Positions 9,808 through 17,859 of a stretch of 64,000 bases of DNA are shown here, one piece after another. A program made the position numbers and the translations under genes. Each line of letters begins with the position of its first letter. Position 1 is the first letter of the stretch. Source of the DNA: Nitrospira sp. (lineage in GTDB: Bacteria > Nitrospirota > Nitrospiria > Nitrospirales > Nitrospiraceae); contig JAEURX010000014.1 in NCBI GenBank assembly GCA_016788885.1, positions 59,451 to 123,450 on the forward strand, in the 5' to 3' direction. A model generated the notes under the pieces. It saw nothing but the letters and a program-made list of their open reading frames with translations. It had not been told where the DNA came from and searched no databases.

Positions 9808-10833
9808 TTGAATACAGCCAAACTCATAGCCGCATGTCTCGTGCTTGTGCTGGTCGGTGTGCCGACGATGTCTTTCGCGAAGGCGCGTGGGGGCTCAGGG
9901 GGAGGATTCTCCAGCGGGTCGCGTAGCAGCGGGTCATCGGGAAGCATGGGGAGTCGCGGATCGCGAACCTACCAGGACAACGGCGCCAAGCCGATTGAAC
10001 AGTCGACGACGGCCAGGCCTTCTGCCACGCCTCCGTCCTCATCCGTCGGGAACCCGTCCCCCATGTCGAGACCGGCACCCGCCGCGCAGCCGTCATGGAT
10101 TCAACGCAATCCGCTGTTGGCCGGGATTGCCGGTGGTCTTGCCGGGACGTGGCTGGGGCACATGATTTTCGGGGCGACCGAGACGAGTGCGCGCACGACG
10201 GAAGGGGCCGAAGGTGAGCAGGCTGCCGGAGGAGCCGGGTCCAACGGCATGTTGCTGCTGTTCATGGTGATGGGCGGCGGTGCGCTCTGGTGGTACATGC
10301 GGTCGCGTCGTACGCCGGCGCCGAATTTTTCCGGGCTCTCTCGCACGAGTGCCGCGAGTGGTTCTCTCCTGGCCGAATCGTCTCGTGCAGGTTTGGGGAC
10401 GGCGGTTGTTGACGACGAGATCACGTCGTCGGACAAGGCCGCGTTTCAGCAGGCGCTGATAGATATTCAAACCGCCTGGAGCCATCAGGATCTGGCGGGG
10501 TTGCGGCGCCTGGTGACGCCGGAAATGTTGGAGTATTTCAGCACGGGTCTTGCCGAGCAGGCCAGCGAGGGCATCGCCAATCATGTGGAGGACGTGGAAT
10601 TGGGCCGGGCGGAGGTGTTGGAGGCCTGGAGCGAGGGGGCGACGCAGTATGCCACCGTCAGATTGTCCTGGTCCGCCCGTGATTACAGCATTTCTGTAAC
10701 GAAGCAACCGGATGAAGTCGGATATGTCGTCGAGGGGAATGCTCAGCAGACGGTGGAAACGACGGAAGTGTGGACCTTCATGCGGTTTGGCACGGGGAAG
10801 TGGCTCCTCTCCGCAATTCAACAGGTTGCGTAG
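9808..10833 (+). CDS. Exported Tim44-like domain protein
   Basis: A signal peptide (LIAACLVLVLVGVPTMSFA) is followed by a Gly/Ser-rich linker, a Pro/Ser-rich segment, a hydrophobic segment GMLLLFMVMGGGALWWYM near residues 150-167, and a C-terminal Tim44-like lipid-binding domain (FQQALIDIQTAWSHQDLAGLRRLVTPEML through the final strand). Bacterial relatives are annotated as predicted lipid-binding transport proteins; the real function is unknown. I prefer the TTG at 9808 because AAGGAAAGG lies at a good distance upstream, whereas it abuts the ATG at 9799. A strong hairpin follows the gene. Confidence 0.85.
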   Translation: MNTAKLIAACLVLVLVGVPTMSFAKARGGSGGGFSSGSRSSGSSGSMGSRGSRTYQDNGAKPIEQSTTARPSATPPSSSVGNPSPMSRPAPAAQPSWIQRNPLLAGIAGGLAGTWLGHMIFGATETSARTTEGAEGEQAAGGAGSNGMLLLFMVMGGGALWWYMRSRRTPAPNFSGLSRTSAASGSLLAESSRAGLGTAVVDDEITSSDKAAFQQALIDIQTAWSHQDLAGLRRLVTPEMLEYFSTGLAEQASEGIANHVEDVELGRAEVLEAWSEGATQYATVRLSWSARDYSISVTKQPDEVGYVVEGNAQQTVETTEVWTFMRFGTGKWLLSAIQQVA

Positions 10834-10867
10834 CGCACGGACCAGATCCAGAGATTGAGCTGATGTG

Positions 10868-10903
10868 CAACGGGGGCAGCCACGCGGGTGGCTGCCCCCG
10901 TTG
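10868..10903 (+). terminator. Strong 16-bp hairpin, likely terminator
   Basis: A perfect inverted repeat has arms CAACGGGGGCAGCCAC and GTGGCTGCCCCCGTTG around a GCGG loop. It lies 35 bp after the Tim44-like gene and is followed by TGTGTGTGT rather than a clean T-run. It sits between that gene and the convergent small gene at 10924, so it may serve both strands. Confidence 0.75.
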
Positions 10904-10923
10904 TGTGTGTGATGCTCAGCCCA

Positions 10924-11232
10924 TCACGGCTCTTCCGACGATCGTGACCGGGGCGAAAGCCCGGCTTCGATCGGCAGGAAGGTCTGAGCCTGTGAAATGG
11001 CCTCCATCAGTGCCACCCGCTCCCGATCCGTCTCTTGCGACGGTGGCAGGCTATGCGCAAACGCTTCCGCGGCGTCCACCAATGCCTGCAACGCCGCTTC
11101 GACTTCCATCGATGCCTGTGCGGGTACGCCTGCGGCCAGCCGGGCTAACGCTCGTCTCCGTCTCGGCCCGACATAGATCTGCGGGGCCACGGGATTATCC
11201 TTCTCCAGTTCCGGTCGTCTCGATATCGACAT
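10924..11232 (-). CDS. Hypothetical protein, 102 aa
   Basis: A minus-strand gene with ATG preceded by AGGAG at 8-bp spacing. The product starts MSISRRPELEKDN, has an Arg-rich stretch (GPRRRRALARL), and then Ala-rich helices (EVEAALQALVDAAEAFAHSL). It appears soluble with no signal peptide. I recognise no family. It is convergent with the Tim44-like gene and divergent from moaC. Confidence 0.6.
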   Translation of the reverse strand: MSISRRPELEKDNPVAPQIYVGPRRRRALARLAAGVPAQASMEVEAALQALVDAAEAFAHSLPPSQETDRERVALMEAISQAQTFLPIEAGLSPRSRSSEEP

Positions 11233-11345
11233 GCGTCTTCTCCTCTGAGCCAGCTCATCAGTGCTGGTTCACTGTACAAGATCACGGGCGGCATTTGCAC
11301 CGGGGCGGTCCCTCTGGGGCAGTCGTTGGTTGGTTCTCACGTGGC

Positions 11346-11375
11346 TTGACTCCCATTTTGGCCGGCTCCTATAAT
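11346..11375 (+). promoter_or_regulatory. Sigma-70-type promoter of the moa operon
   Basis: TTGACT (11346-11351) and a perfect TATAAT (11370-11375) are separated by 18 bp. They are placed to start transcription near 11382, about 35 bp before the moaC ATG. The leader is too short for a molybdenum-cofactor riboswitch, so regulation, if any, would act at the promoter. Confidence 0.75.
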
Positions 11376-11417
11376 TCGGCGGTTTTCCGGCGACAATCAA
11401 CTGATTTGGCGTGAAGA

Positions 11418-11918
11418 ATGGCCGAGTTTACTCATTTCAATGAATCGGGGCGGGCGCGGATGGTCGATGTCGGGGCGAAGGCCTCCACGGAGCGTCTCGC
11501 GACGGCGCAAGCGATGGTGTTCCTTCAACCGGAAACCCTTGAAAAGATTCAGCAGGGAAAGATCGCCAAGGGCGATGTGCTCTCTGTTGCGCAGGTGGCG
11601 GGCGTGATGGGGGCGAAGCGCACGCCGGATTTGATTCCGATGTGCCATCCGATCCTCCTGACGAGCGTGGATATCTCCTTTCACGAGGTGAGCCAGCCGA
11701 ACGACCAAGGGCGTTGTTCCATCACGATTACGGCCACGGCCAAGACAAATGGCCCCACGGGCGTGGAGATGGAAGCGATGACGGCGGCGTCGGTGGCCGC
11801 GTTGACGATTTATGATATGTGCAAGGCGGTGGACCGGGGGATGAGCTTCGGCGACATCTGCCTGGTGACGAAATCGGGTGGAAAGTCCGGCACCTATCAA
11901 CGCCCGGTTCCAGTGTAA
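11418..11918 (+). CDS. moaC: Cyclic pyranopterin monophosphate synthase MoaC
   Basis: MoaC converts the MoaA product, 3',8-cyclo-7,8-dihydro-GTP, to cyclic pyranopterin monophosphate in molybdenum cofactor synthesis. The 166 residues match the family over full length: FNESGRARMVDVGAK, GKIAKGDVLSVAQVAGVMGAKRT, the LIPMCHPILLT active-site strand, TGVEMEAMTAASVAALTIYDMCKA, and the GGKSGTY C-terminus. It is first in the operon moaC-moaD-moaE-moaA, consistent with a role in Mo enzymes such as nitrite oxidoreductase or nitrate reductase (inference). Confidence 0.96.
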   Translation: MAEFTHFNESGRARMVDVGAKASTERLATAQAMVFLQPETLEKIQQGKIAKGDVLSVAQVAGVMGAKRTPDLIPMCHPILLTSVDISFHEVSQPNDQGRCSITITATAKTNGPTGVEMEAMTAASVAALTIYDMCKAVDRGMSFGDICLVTKSGGKSGTYQRPVPV

Positions 11919-11956
11919 GTAGGGTCTGTCCGTTGCCTGAGATGATGGAGTCGCAC

Positions 11957-12220
11957 ATGGTGACGGTACGACTGTTCGGCATGACGAAACTGTTGGCGGG
12001 TAACCAGGGGACCCTGTCCCTGGCCTTGCCCGAGGGCAGGCGGGTCAAAGACCTCGTGGCCGTGATCGATGCGGCCTATCCGAAGATCGGCGAGTTGCTG
12101 CACAAGAAGAAGGTGCTCGTGTCGGTCAATCAGGATATCGCCCACGAAGACCTGGAAGTGCAGGACGGGGATGAAATTGCCCTGCTGCCGCCGTTTGCCG
12201 GCGGGAGTGACGGATGCTGA
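11957..12220 (+). CDS. moaD: Molybdopterin synthase small subunit MoaD with C-terminal extension
   Basis: MoaD is the ubiquitin-like sulfur carrier whose C-terminal Gly-Gly is thiocarboxylated and inserted into MoaE. The 87-residue frame reads VTVRLFGMTKLLAGN through QDGDEIALLPPFAGG, the expected beta-grasp protein, but continues Ser-Asp-Gly-Cys after the GG. The stop codon lies inside a palindromic repeat at 12212-12285. A free GG end is normally required, so the tail is odd; it would need trimming or indicates a changed 3' end. The ATG at 11957 follows GGAG; ATG codons at 11942 and 11945 are alternatives. Confidence 0.9.
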   Translation: MVTVRLFGMTKLLAGNQGTLSLALPEGRRVKDLVAVIDAAYPKIGELLHKKKVLVSVNQDIAHEDLEVQDGDEIALLPPFAGGSDGC

Positions 12221-12285
12221 ACAAGCCTGCCAGCGGCGTGCTCGCCGTGTGTGGCGGCCCTGCCGGACAGGCTTGTTGAGCATCC
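12212..12285. repeat. REP-like palindromic element overlapping the end of moaD
   Basis: Arms GGATGCTGAACAAGCCTG (12212-12229) and CAGGCTTGTTGAGCATCC (12268-12285) pair over 18 bp with one mismatch. They enclose a GC-rich 38-bp core with further self-complementarity. The left arm supplies the last codons and the stop of moaD; the right arm lies 41 bp before the moaE ATG. Such elements are usually dispersed and transposed in trans. I saw no second copy in the window. It could also act as an intercistronic mRNA hairpin. Confidence 0.65.
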
Positions 12286-12326
12286 TTCCTGAGAGAACCA
12301 GCGGCGAAACCGAAGGGAACGAATCG

Positions 12327-12800
12327 ATGAGTCTTGAACAGGTCACCAACGCCGACCAGCCCCTCACCGACGATGAGGCGATGTTGGTCCGAGTGCAGCG
12401 TGAGGATTTCTCGATCGATGAAGAGCTCCGTCGCGTGCGCGCGCGTTCAAAGCGCATCGGCGGGATTGCGATATTTTTAGGTACGGCACGGGATCGTTCC
12501 AAAGGCAAGGATGTGGACGGCATTACCTTCGAACATTACGAAGGCATGGCCCAGAAGAAGCTGCGGGACATCCGCGAGCGGGCCCTCAAAGATTTCGGCG
12601 TGATCGAATTGCTGATCCTGCACCGGTATGGCGAGATCGGCATCGGCGACAACATCGTGTTGATCATTGCCGGTGCCGAACATCGGGCGGAAGCCTTTCA
12701 GGCCTGTAAATGGGCCATCGACGAACTGAAACAAATTACCCCCATTTGGAAGCTCGAACACACCCCCGATGGAGAGGTGTGGGTCGAGGAGCACCCATAG
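12327..12800 (+). CDS. moaE: Molybdopterin synthase catalytic subunit MoaE
   Basis: MoaE transfers sulfur from MoaD to cyclic pyranopterin monophosphate, giving molybdopterin. The 157-residue product has the family core IGGIAIFLGTARDRSKGKDV, then FEHYEGMAQKKL, HRYGEIGIGDNIVLIIAGAEHRAEAFQACKWAIDELK, and the active-site PIWKLE lysine. An extra ~20 residues precede the first strand. The ATG encoding MSLEQVTNADQ is chosen; upstream sequence in this frame belongs to the repeat element and moaD. Confidence 0.95.
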   Translation: MSLEQVTNADQPLTDDEAMLVRVQREDFSIDEELRRVRARSKRIGGIAIFLGTARDRSKGKDVDGITFEHYEGMAQKKLRDIRERALKDFGVIELLILHRYGEIGIGDNIVLIIAGAEHRAEAFQACKWAIDELKQITPIWKLEHTPDGEVWVEEHP

Positions 12801-12850
12801 CCCTTCCCAAGGGATGTCGTGAGAGGAGAGGCCCGCGCCTTCGAGTCTCG

Positions 12851-13915
12851 ATGGACCAAAACACGCTCGATACACCAGTCCCGACCATATACGACCGCTT
12901 GGGGCGCCCGCTTCGCAGCCTGCGCCTCTCTGTGACCGACCGCTGCAATCTTCGGTGCAAGTATTGTATGCCCGAGGACGACTATGCTTGGTTGCCGCGC
13001 GACACCATCCTGACGTTTGAGGAGATGGCCGAACTCACCGCGGTCTTCACCGAGTTAGGCGTGGACAAGGTGCGTCTCACCGGCGGCGAGCCGTTGTTGC
13101 GACGCGATTTGCCGCGGTTTGTGCGGCAACTGTCTGAAAATCGCCGGATCAGCGAAATCGCCCTCACGAGCAATGGCGTCCTCATGGCGGACCAGGCCGC
13201 CGACCTGTCGTTTGCCGGGTTGAACCGTGTGACGATCAGCTTGGACACCCTGCGGGCGGACCGGTTCCGCACCTTGACCAAGCGTGATCTGCACCACCAG
13301 GTGTTCGACGGCATCAAGGCCGTCATTCAGGCCGGGTTCCCCTCGCTGAAATTCGATACGGTCATTATCAAGGGGTACAACGACGACGAACTCATCGACC
13401 TCATCGAATACGGCAAGACGGTGGGGGGCGAGGTGCGGTTCATTGAGTATATGGATGTCGGAGGGGCCACGGATTGGTCCATGAATCAGGTGCTCTCCCG
13501 GGCGGACATGTTGGAGCTGATCGGTCATCACTATGGCGGAGTCACGCCGTTGGTGGAGAACAGTGTGGCACCGGCCGAACGGTTTCAGCTGCCTGACGGC
13601 ACCGTCTTCGGCATTATTCCGTCGACCACGACACCCTTCTGCCGCTCCTGCGATCGCAGTCGGCTGACGGCTGACGGGATGTGGTACCTCTGTCTGTATG
13701 CCAAGGACGGCCTTGATCTTCGCGCTCCCCTCCGGCAAGGGCGTACCCGTGACGAATTGAAAGCCTTGATCACTGCCGCGTGGGAAGGGCGGGCGGATCG
13801 CGGCGCTGAGGAACGCAAAGCGCTTGAAGCCTTGGGGCTGCGAGAACAACGTCTCATCGAAATCAACCGGCTCCGTGAAGATCCCCACCTGGAAATGCAT
13901 GCGCGCGGGGGATGA
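12851..13915 (+). CDS. moaA: GTP 3',8-cyclase MoaA (radical SAM)
   Basis: MoaA performs the first step of molybdenum cofactor synthesis using two 4Fe-4S clusters. The 354-residue protein has the radical-SAM triad CNLRCKYC near residue 34, LTGGEPLLRRDL, and the C-terminal cluster cysteines in FCRSCDRSRLTADGMWYLCL. It ends in Gly-Gly, which is known to enter the active site. The ATG encoding MDQNTLDTPVPTIYDRLGRPL is the family start. The transporter gene downstream begins at or near its stop. Confidence 0.96.
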   Translation: MDQNTLDTPVPTIYDRLGRPLRSLRLSVTDRCNLRCKYCMPEDDYAWLPRDTILTFEEMAELTAVFTELGVDKVRLTGGEPLLRRDLPRFVRQLSENRRISEIALTSNGVLMADQAADLSFAGLNRVTISLDTLRADRFRTLTKRDLHHQVFDGIKAVIQAGFPSLKFDTVIIKGYNDDELIDLIEYGKTVGGEVRFIEYMDVGGATDWSMNQVLSRADMLELIGHHYGGVTPLVENSVAPAERFQLPDGTVFGIIPSTTTPFCRSCDRSRLTADGMWYLCLYAKDGLDLRAPLRQGRTRDELKALITAAWEGRADRGAEERKALEALGLREQRLIEINRLREDPHLEMHARGG

Positions 13916-13974
13916 CCGCCGGTACGTGCTGCTCCCGTTGCCGGATCGGCCATACAGTTCCCTCGGAGCAGTGG

Positions 13975-14682
13975 ATGTTTGATCCCCATACCCTGACCAT
14001 TCTGAGCCTTGGATTCGTGCTGGGGCTTCGTCACGCCCTGGATGCGGACCATCTGGCCGCTCTTTCGACCGTGCTGGCGGAACGCCCTACCGTACAGGCC
14101 TCGACGGCCATCGGGTTTTTTTGGGGGCTCGGGCACACCCTGATGCTGCTTTGTGTCGGGACGGCGCTGATGGCGCTCAACCTCACGATTCCTGAATCGG
14201 TGGCCAGCCTCTTCGAGTTTGCCGTCGGCGTGATGCTGGTCGTGCTGGGTCTCTCGTTGGCCCGCCGCATCTACCAAGAGCAATGGCACCTGCACCTCCA
14301 CGAACACGGAGGACACGCGCATGTGCATCTGCACAGTCACCGCGTGCAGGCGGATCATGCGCACGGACACTGGTATCACGGTTCGCTGCGGCCCCTCTTG
14401 ATCGGCATGGCCCACGGACTGGCCGGGTCCGCGGCGTTGATGCTGATTGTGCTTTCGACGGTGACCGGGTTTGGCCAAGGCATTGGCTATATCGTGGTGT
14501 TCGGTGTCGGCTCCATTTTGGGAATGGTGGGGGTCGGCGCAGTGCTCAGCCTGCCGGTGATCTATTCCGTGACGGTGGGGCCCAAAGCGTATTGGATGGT
14601 GCAGGGGCTCGCCTGTCTTGCCAGCATCGGGTTAGGTCTGCTGATGATGGTGCGGATCGGCCTCGGCAGTGGATGGTCATAG
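13975..14682 (+). CDS. NiCoT/HoxN-like nickel-cobalt transporter with His-rich loop
   Basis: A 235-residue membrane protein with six or so helices. The first carries RHALDADHLAA, the nickel-binding signature of the NiCoT/UreH family, and the second has GFFWGLGHTLMLL. A hydrophilic loop at about residues 100-142 is packed with His (HLHLHEHGGHAHVHLHSH, then HAHGHWYHG), followed by GMAHGLAGSAALM. This suggests divalent-metal transport, probably Ni or Co; direction is unclear. The ATG at 13975 has GGAG upstream; an ATG at 13912 overlapping the moaA stop is the alternative. Confidence 0.8.
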   Translation: MFDPHTLTILSLGFVLGLRHALDADHLAALSTVLAERPTVQASTAIGFFWGLGHTLMLLCVGTALMALNLTIPESVASLFEFAVGVMLVVLGLSLARRIYQEQWHLHLHEHGGHAHVHLHSHRVQADHAHGHWYHGSLRPLLIGMAHGLAGSAALMLIVLSTVTGFGQGIGYIVVFGVGSILGMVGVGAVLSLPVIYSVTVGPKAYWMVQGLACLASIGLGLLMMVRIGLGSGWS

Positions 14683-14875
14683 CGCCGACAGGCGACCGTT
14701 CCATAGACTCGCCCCGCGTATCATGCATGACATGCCTGGGTCCTTCTCCTCGACCGTGCAAATCTGTGTGCGCCTTTGTCGGAGGTATGCTATTCTGCCG
14801 CGCAGTGCGCAGCATTGATCCATTAGCCTGTGGGTGGTTGCCGGGATCGGGGCGCCGAGCCGGAAGGCTAGGGCC

Positions 14876-15664
14876 ATGAATCTGCGGGTCTTGGGCTGTC
14901 ATGGTTCGGGACAACTCGTCAGCGGTGAACGCGGTCCGGTGCAGTGCGGCACCTGCGGTTTCCTGCTCAATGATCGGCTGGTCGTGGATGCCGGCACGGT
15001 CGGTTCCCGACTGTACCTCGAGGAGCAACGGCGAATTCGGGTGGTCCTGCTGACTCACCTGCATTTCGATCATATTCGCGAGTTGCCGACGTTGGCCGAC
15101 AATCTGGTCGGTGAGATTGATGAGCCGGTGATCATCGCCGCCATACCCGAAGTGTTGGATGGACTGCGCCGACACATTTTCAACGGAGTCGTCTATCCCG
15201 ATTTTTTCCAGTTGCCCGACCCCGCCAAACCGGTCTTCGTGTCCTGTGAGTTGCGCCCCGGACGGGAGACCCAGTTGTGCGGATTTGGCGTGACGCCGAT
15301 TCGAGTGAACCATGTGGTCCCGACGGTGGGATTTCTGCTGCGTGACGAGGACCGGACGCTGCTCTATAGCGGCGATACGTATCACACTGAGGAGCTCTGG
15401 CAGGTCGCCAAGGGGGTGTCCGGGTTGAAGGCCGCGTTTATTGAAAGTTCGTTTCCCGACGAGATGAGTGAATTGGCCAAAGTGGCGAAGCATCTCACGC
15501 CGGCGCTGTTGGCTGAGGAGTTTGCCAAAATCGCGCGACCCGAGTTGCCGGTCTTCGCGTACCATCTCAAACCGCGTTTTCGCGATCGGATCCGTCAGGA
15601 GCTTGGTCGACTGGGTATTCCGCAGTTGACCGCGCTTGAAGAGGGCCAAACCCTTGTACTATAG
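14876..15664 (+). CDS. Metallo-beta-lactamase-fold hydrolase, class II cyclic-nucleotide phosphodiesterase-like
   Basis: A 262-residue MBL-fold enzyme. The metal motif is THLHFDH at about residue 59-65, with VNHVVPTVGFLL and YSGDTYHTEELW later, and a C-terminal VFAYHLKPRF His. NHVVPTVGF resembles class II cAMP phosphodiesterases, so a phosphodiesterase role is possible but not proven. It starts MNLRVLGCHGSGQL and ends 9 bp before accD. The 193 bp upstream of it show no other gene. Confidence 0.8.
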   Translation: MNLRVLGCHGSGQLVSGERGPVQCGTCGFLLNDRLVVDAGTVGSRLYLEEQRRIRVVLLTHLHFDHIRELPTLADNLVGEIDEPVIIAAIPEVLDGLRRHIFNGVVYPDFFQLPDPAKPVFVSCELRPGRETQLCGFGVTPIRVNHVVPTVGFLLRDEDRTLLYSGDTYHTEELWQVAKGVSGLKAAFIESSFPDEMSELAKVAKHLTPALLAEEFAKIARPELPVFAYHLKPRFRDRIRQELGRLGIPQLTALEEGQTLVL

Positions 15665-15673
15665 GTGAGCAGG

Positions 15674-16510
15674 ATGGCGTGGTTTAAAAAAGGAAAAACC
15701 GAAGAGGCCGAGCCCCCCAAGCGCTCCAAGGCGGCGGAGGGCATGTGGCTGAAGTGTAACCATTGCCGGGAGATCGTCTATCGCAAAGAGGTGGATCGAA
15801 ACAATAAGGTCTGCCCGAAGTGCGACTATCATTTCCCGATCTCGGTCATCGAACGCATCAATCTGTTGGTCGACCTGGGCACGTTCAAGGAGTGGGATCC
15901 CGAACTGGAGCCACAAGACCCGCTGCAATTTCAGGACACACGCACGTATAAGGACCGGATCAAGGCGCAGCAGGAAAAGACCGGCCGCAAGGACGCCATG
16001 GTCATCGGCCAGGGCGCGGTCAACGGCCGCAAGGTCGCGCTGTGTGTGTTCGATTTTGGATTCATGGGCGGCAGCATGGGGTCGGTCGTCGGCGAAAAGA
16101 TTTGTCGCGCGGTCGATCGTGCACTCGAGGGGCGCATGCCGTTGATTCTTGTGACGGCGTCCGGCGGCGCACGCATGCAGGAGGGAATTCTCTCGCTCAT
16201 GCAAATGGCAAAAACTTCTGCGGCGGTGGCGAAGCTCGGTGAAGCGAAGCTCCCGTTCATTTCGATTCTGGCCGATCCGACCTTCGGCGGCGTCACCGCG
16301 AGTATTGCCATGTTGGGGGATGTCATCATTGCCGAGCCGAAAGCGCTGATCGGATTTGCCGGGCCGCGCGTGATCGAGCAAACGATCAAACAGCAATTGC
16401 CGGACCAGTTCCAACGAGCCGAATTCCTGCTCGATCACGGCATGATTGACATGATCGTCGAACGCAAGCAGTTGAAAGAAGCGGTCAGCACGCTGGTCGG
16501 ACATTTCTAG
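15674..16510 (+). CDS. accD: Acetyl-CoA carboxylase carboxyltransferase subunit beta AccD
   Basis: AccD with AccA transfers carboxyl from biotin to acetyl-CoA, giving malonyl-CoA for fatty acid synthesis. The 278 residues contain the N-terminal zinc ribbon (CNHC at ~28-31 and CPKC at ~47-50) and the crotonase-like core: [49 protein letters not shown], and [13 protein letters not shown] use the ATG at 15674; an in-frame GTG three codons upstream is possible. accD-folC adjacency is common in bacteria. Confidence 0.97.
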   Translation: MAWFKKGKTEEAEPPKRSKAAEGMWLKCNHCREIVYRKEVDRNNKVCPKCDYHFPISVIERINLLVDLGTFKEWDPELEPQDPLQFQDTRTYKDRIKAQQEKTGRKDAMVIGQGAVNGRKVALCVFDFGFMGGSMGSVVGEKICRAVDRALEGRMPLILVTASGGARMQEGILSLMQMAKTSAAVAKLGEAKLPFISILADPTFGGVTASIAMLGDVIIAEPKALIGFAGPRVIEQTIKQQLPDQFQRAEFLLDHGMIDMIVERKQLKEAVSTLVGHF

Positions 16511-16553
16511 CAGGATGCGGAACCCGTCTGCCGGTGCAGACGAGTTCCCTCGT

Positions 16554-17858
16554 ATGGCCATGATGACGTATCCCGCCACAGTGCAGTTCCTCTACGGCCT
16601 ACAACAGCACGGCATCAAGTTGGGGTTGGAGACGATTCGCGCGTTGCTTGCCCGGGTGGGTGATCCACACCGTGGGTATCCGGTGGTACACATCGGCGGG
16701 ACCAACGGGAAGGGGTCAACGGCGGCGATGACGGCTTCGATGCTGCAGGCGGCTGGGCATCGCGTGGGACTCTACACGTCACCGCATCTGGTCGATTTTC
16801 GCGAACGCATCCGGGTCGACGGCGTCATGATTCCGGAAGCGCGTGTCAGTGCGTTGGTTGAGGTCTTGCGCGAGGCGGCGGCGCCTGATCTGGCCCCGAC
16901 CTTTTTTGAATTCACGACGGCGCTCGCGTGTCGATATTTTGCGGAGTGTCGGGTGGATGTGGCGGTGCTCGAAGTCGGATTGGGTGGGCGATTCGATGCC
17001 ACGAATGTGGTGACCCCGCTGGCGTCGGCGATTACCAGCATCGGCCTCGATCATGAGGCCTACCTGGGCTCGACCATCGAGGCGATTGCGTTTGAGAAGG
17101 CCGGGATCGTGAAGCCGGGAGCGCCCGTTGTGCTCGGTCGGATGGATGCGCCGGCCCGGCAGGTCATCGAGGAGCGCGCGTCACACGAGGGCGCACCGGT
17201 CTATAGTCTCGACCGCGAGTTTCGCTGCGACGGTGATTCAACGGCGGATTGCGGGTACACCGGACTGAAGCGGGCGTATCAGCATCTGCACTGTCCGCTG
17301 CAAGGGCGGTTTCAGCTCGACAATCTGGCCTGTGCCCTGGCTCTGATCGAGTTGGCTCACGACGAGGGCTTGGTGGTGCCGGAGACGGCCGTGCGGACGG
17401 GCCTGCAGCAGGTGGCCTGGGAGGGCCGCATGGAAGTGCTTGGGCAGGGACCGATGATCGTGGTCGACGGCGCACACAATCCCGCCGCGGCGCGTGTGCT
17501 TGCCGATGCGCTCGCCGACTGGCGCCGTGCACACCCAGGCGGCCACGTCACGCTCATCGTCGGAATGATGCGCGATAAACATCCGAAAGAATTCCTGGCC
17601 CCGCTGCTGCCGTTGGCCGATACCCTGATTCTCACCCAGGCCGATCTCCCGCGCGCCTCCACCGGTGCTGAACTTCGTGCCTTGCTCGCGGAGGTTGCGC
17701 CGAGTGCATTGGTGGCGCCGACGCCGGCGGATGCGATGGCGTTGGCCAAACGTTCCGCGACCCCGTCCGATCTGATTTGTGTCACGGGCTCCTTGATGCT
17801 GGTCGGCGAGATCAAGGCCCTTTTCCGAGGGTGTTCCCTCTCACCTGTTCGTGGTTGA
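16554..17858 (+). CDS. folC: Bifunctional dihydrofolate/folylpolyglutamate synthase FolC
   Basis: FolC adds glutamate to dihydropteroate and to folates. The 434-residue product shows the Mur-ligase-type P-loop GTNGKGSTAAM, the LYTSPHLVDFRERIRVDG motif, EVGLGGRFDATNVV, the LDHEAYLG metal site, EKAGIVKPGAP, and VVDGAHNPAAARVLADAL in the C-terminal domain. Several ATG codons cluster at 16515-16563; I chose 16554, which leaves a short leader before YPATVQFLYGL. It ends 1 bp before the lptD ATG. Confidence 0.94.
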   Translation: MAMMTYPATVQFLYGLQQHGIKLGLETIRALLARVGDPHRGYPVVHIGGTNGKGSTAAMTASMLQAAGHRVGLYTSPHLVDFRERIRVDGVMIPEARVSALVEVLREAAAPDLAPTFFEFTTALACRYFAECRVDVAVLEVGLGGRFDATNVVTPLASAITSIGLDHEAYLGSTIEAIAFEKAGIVKPGAPVVLGRMDAPARQVIEERASHEGAPVYSLDREFRCDGDSTADCGYTGLKRAYQHLHCPLQGRFQLDNLACALALIELAHDEGLVVPETAVRTGLQQVAWEGRMEVLGQGPMIVVDGAHNPAAARVLADALADWRRAHPGGHVTLIVGMMRDKHPKEFLAPLLPLADTLILTQADLPRASTGAELRALLAEVAPSALVAPTPADAMALAKRSATPSDLICVTGSLMLVGEIKALFRGCSLSPVRG

Positions 17859-17859
17859 G

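Noticed and set aside
10770..11414. Plus-strand frame covering the gap before moaC
   Set aside because: It overlaps the terminator hairpin and the minus-strand gene with a good ribosome site, and is Pro/Arg/Ser-rich without motifs.
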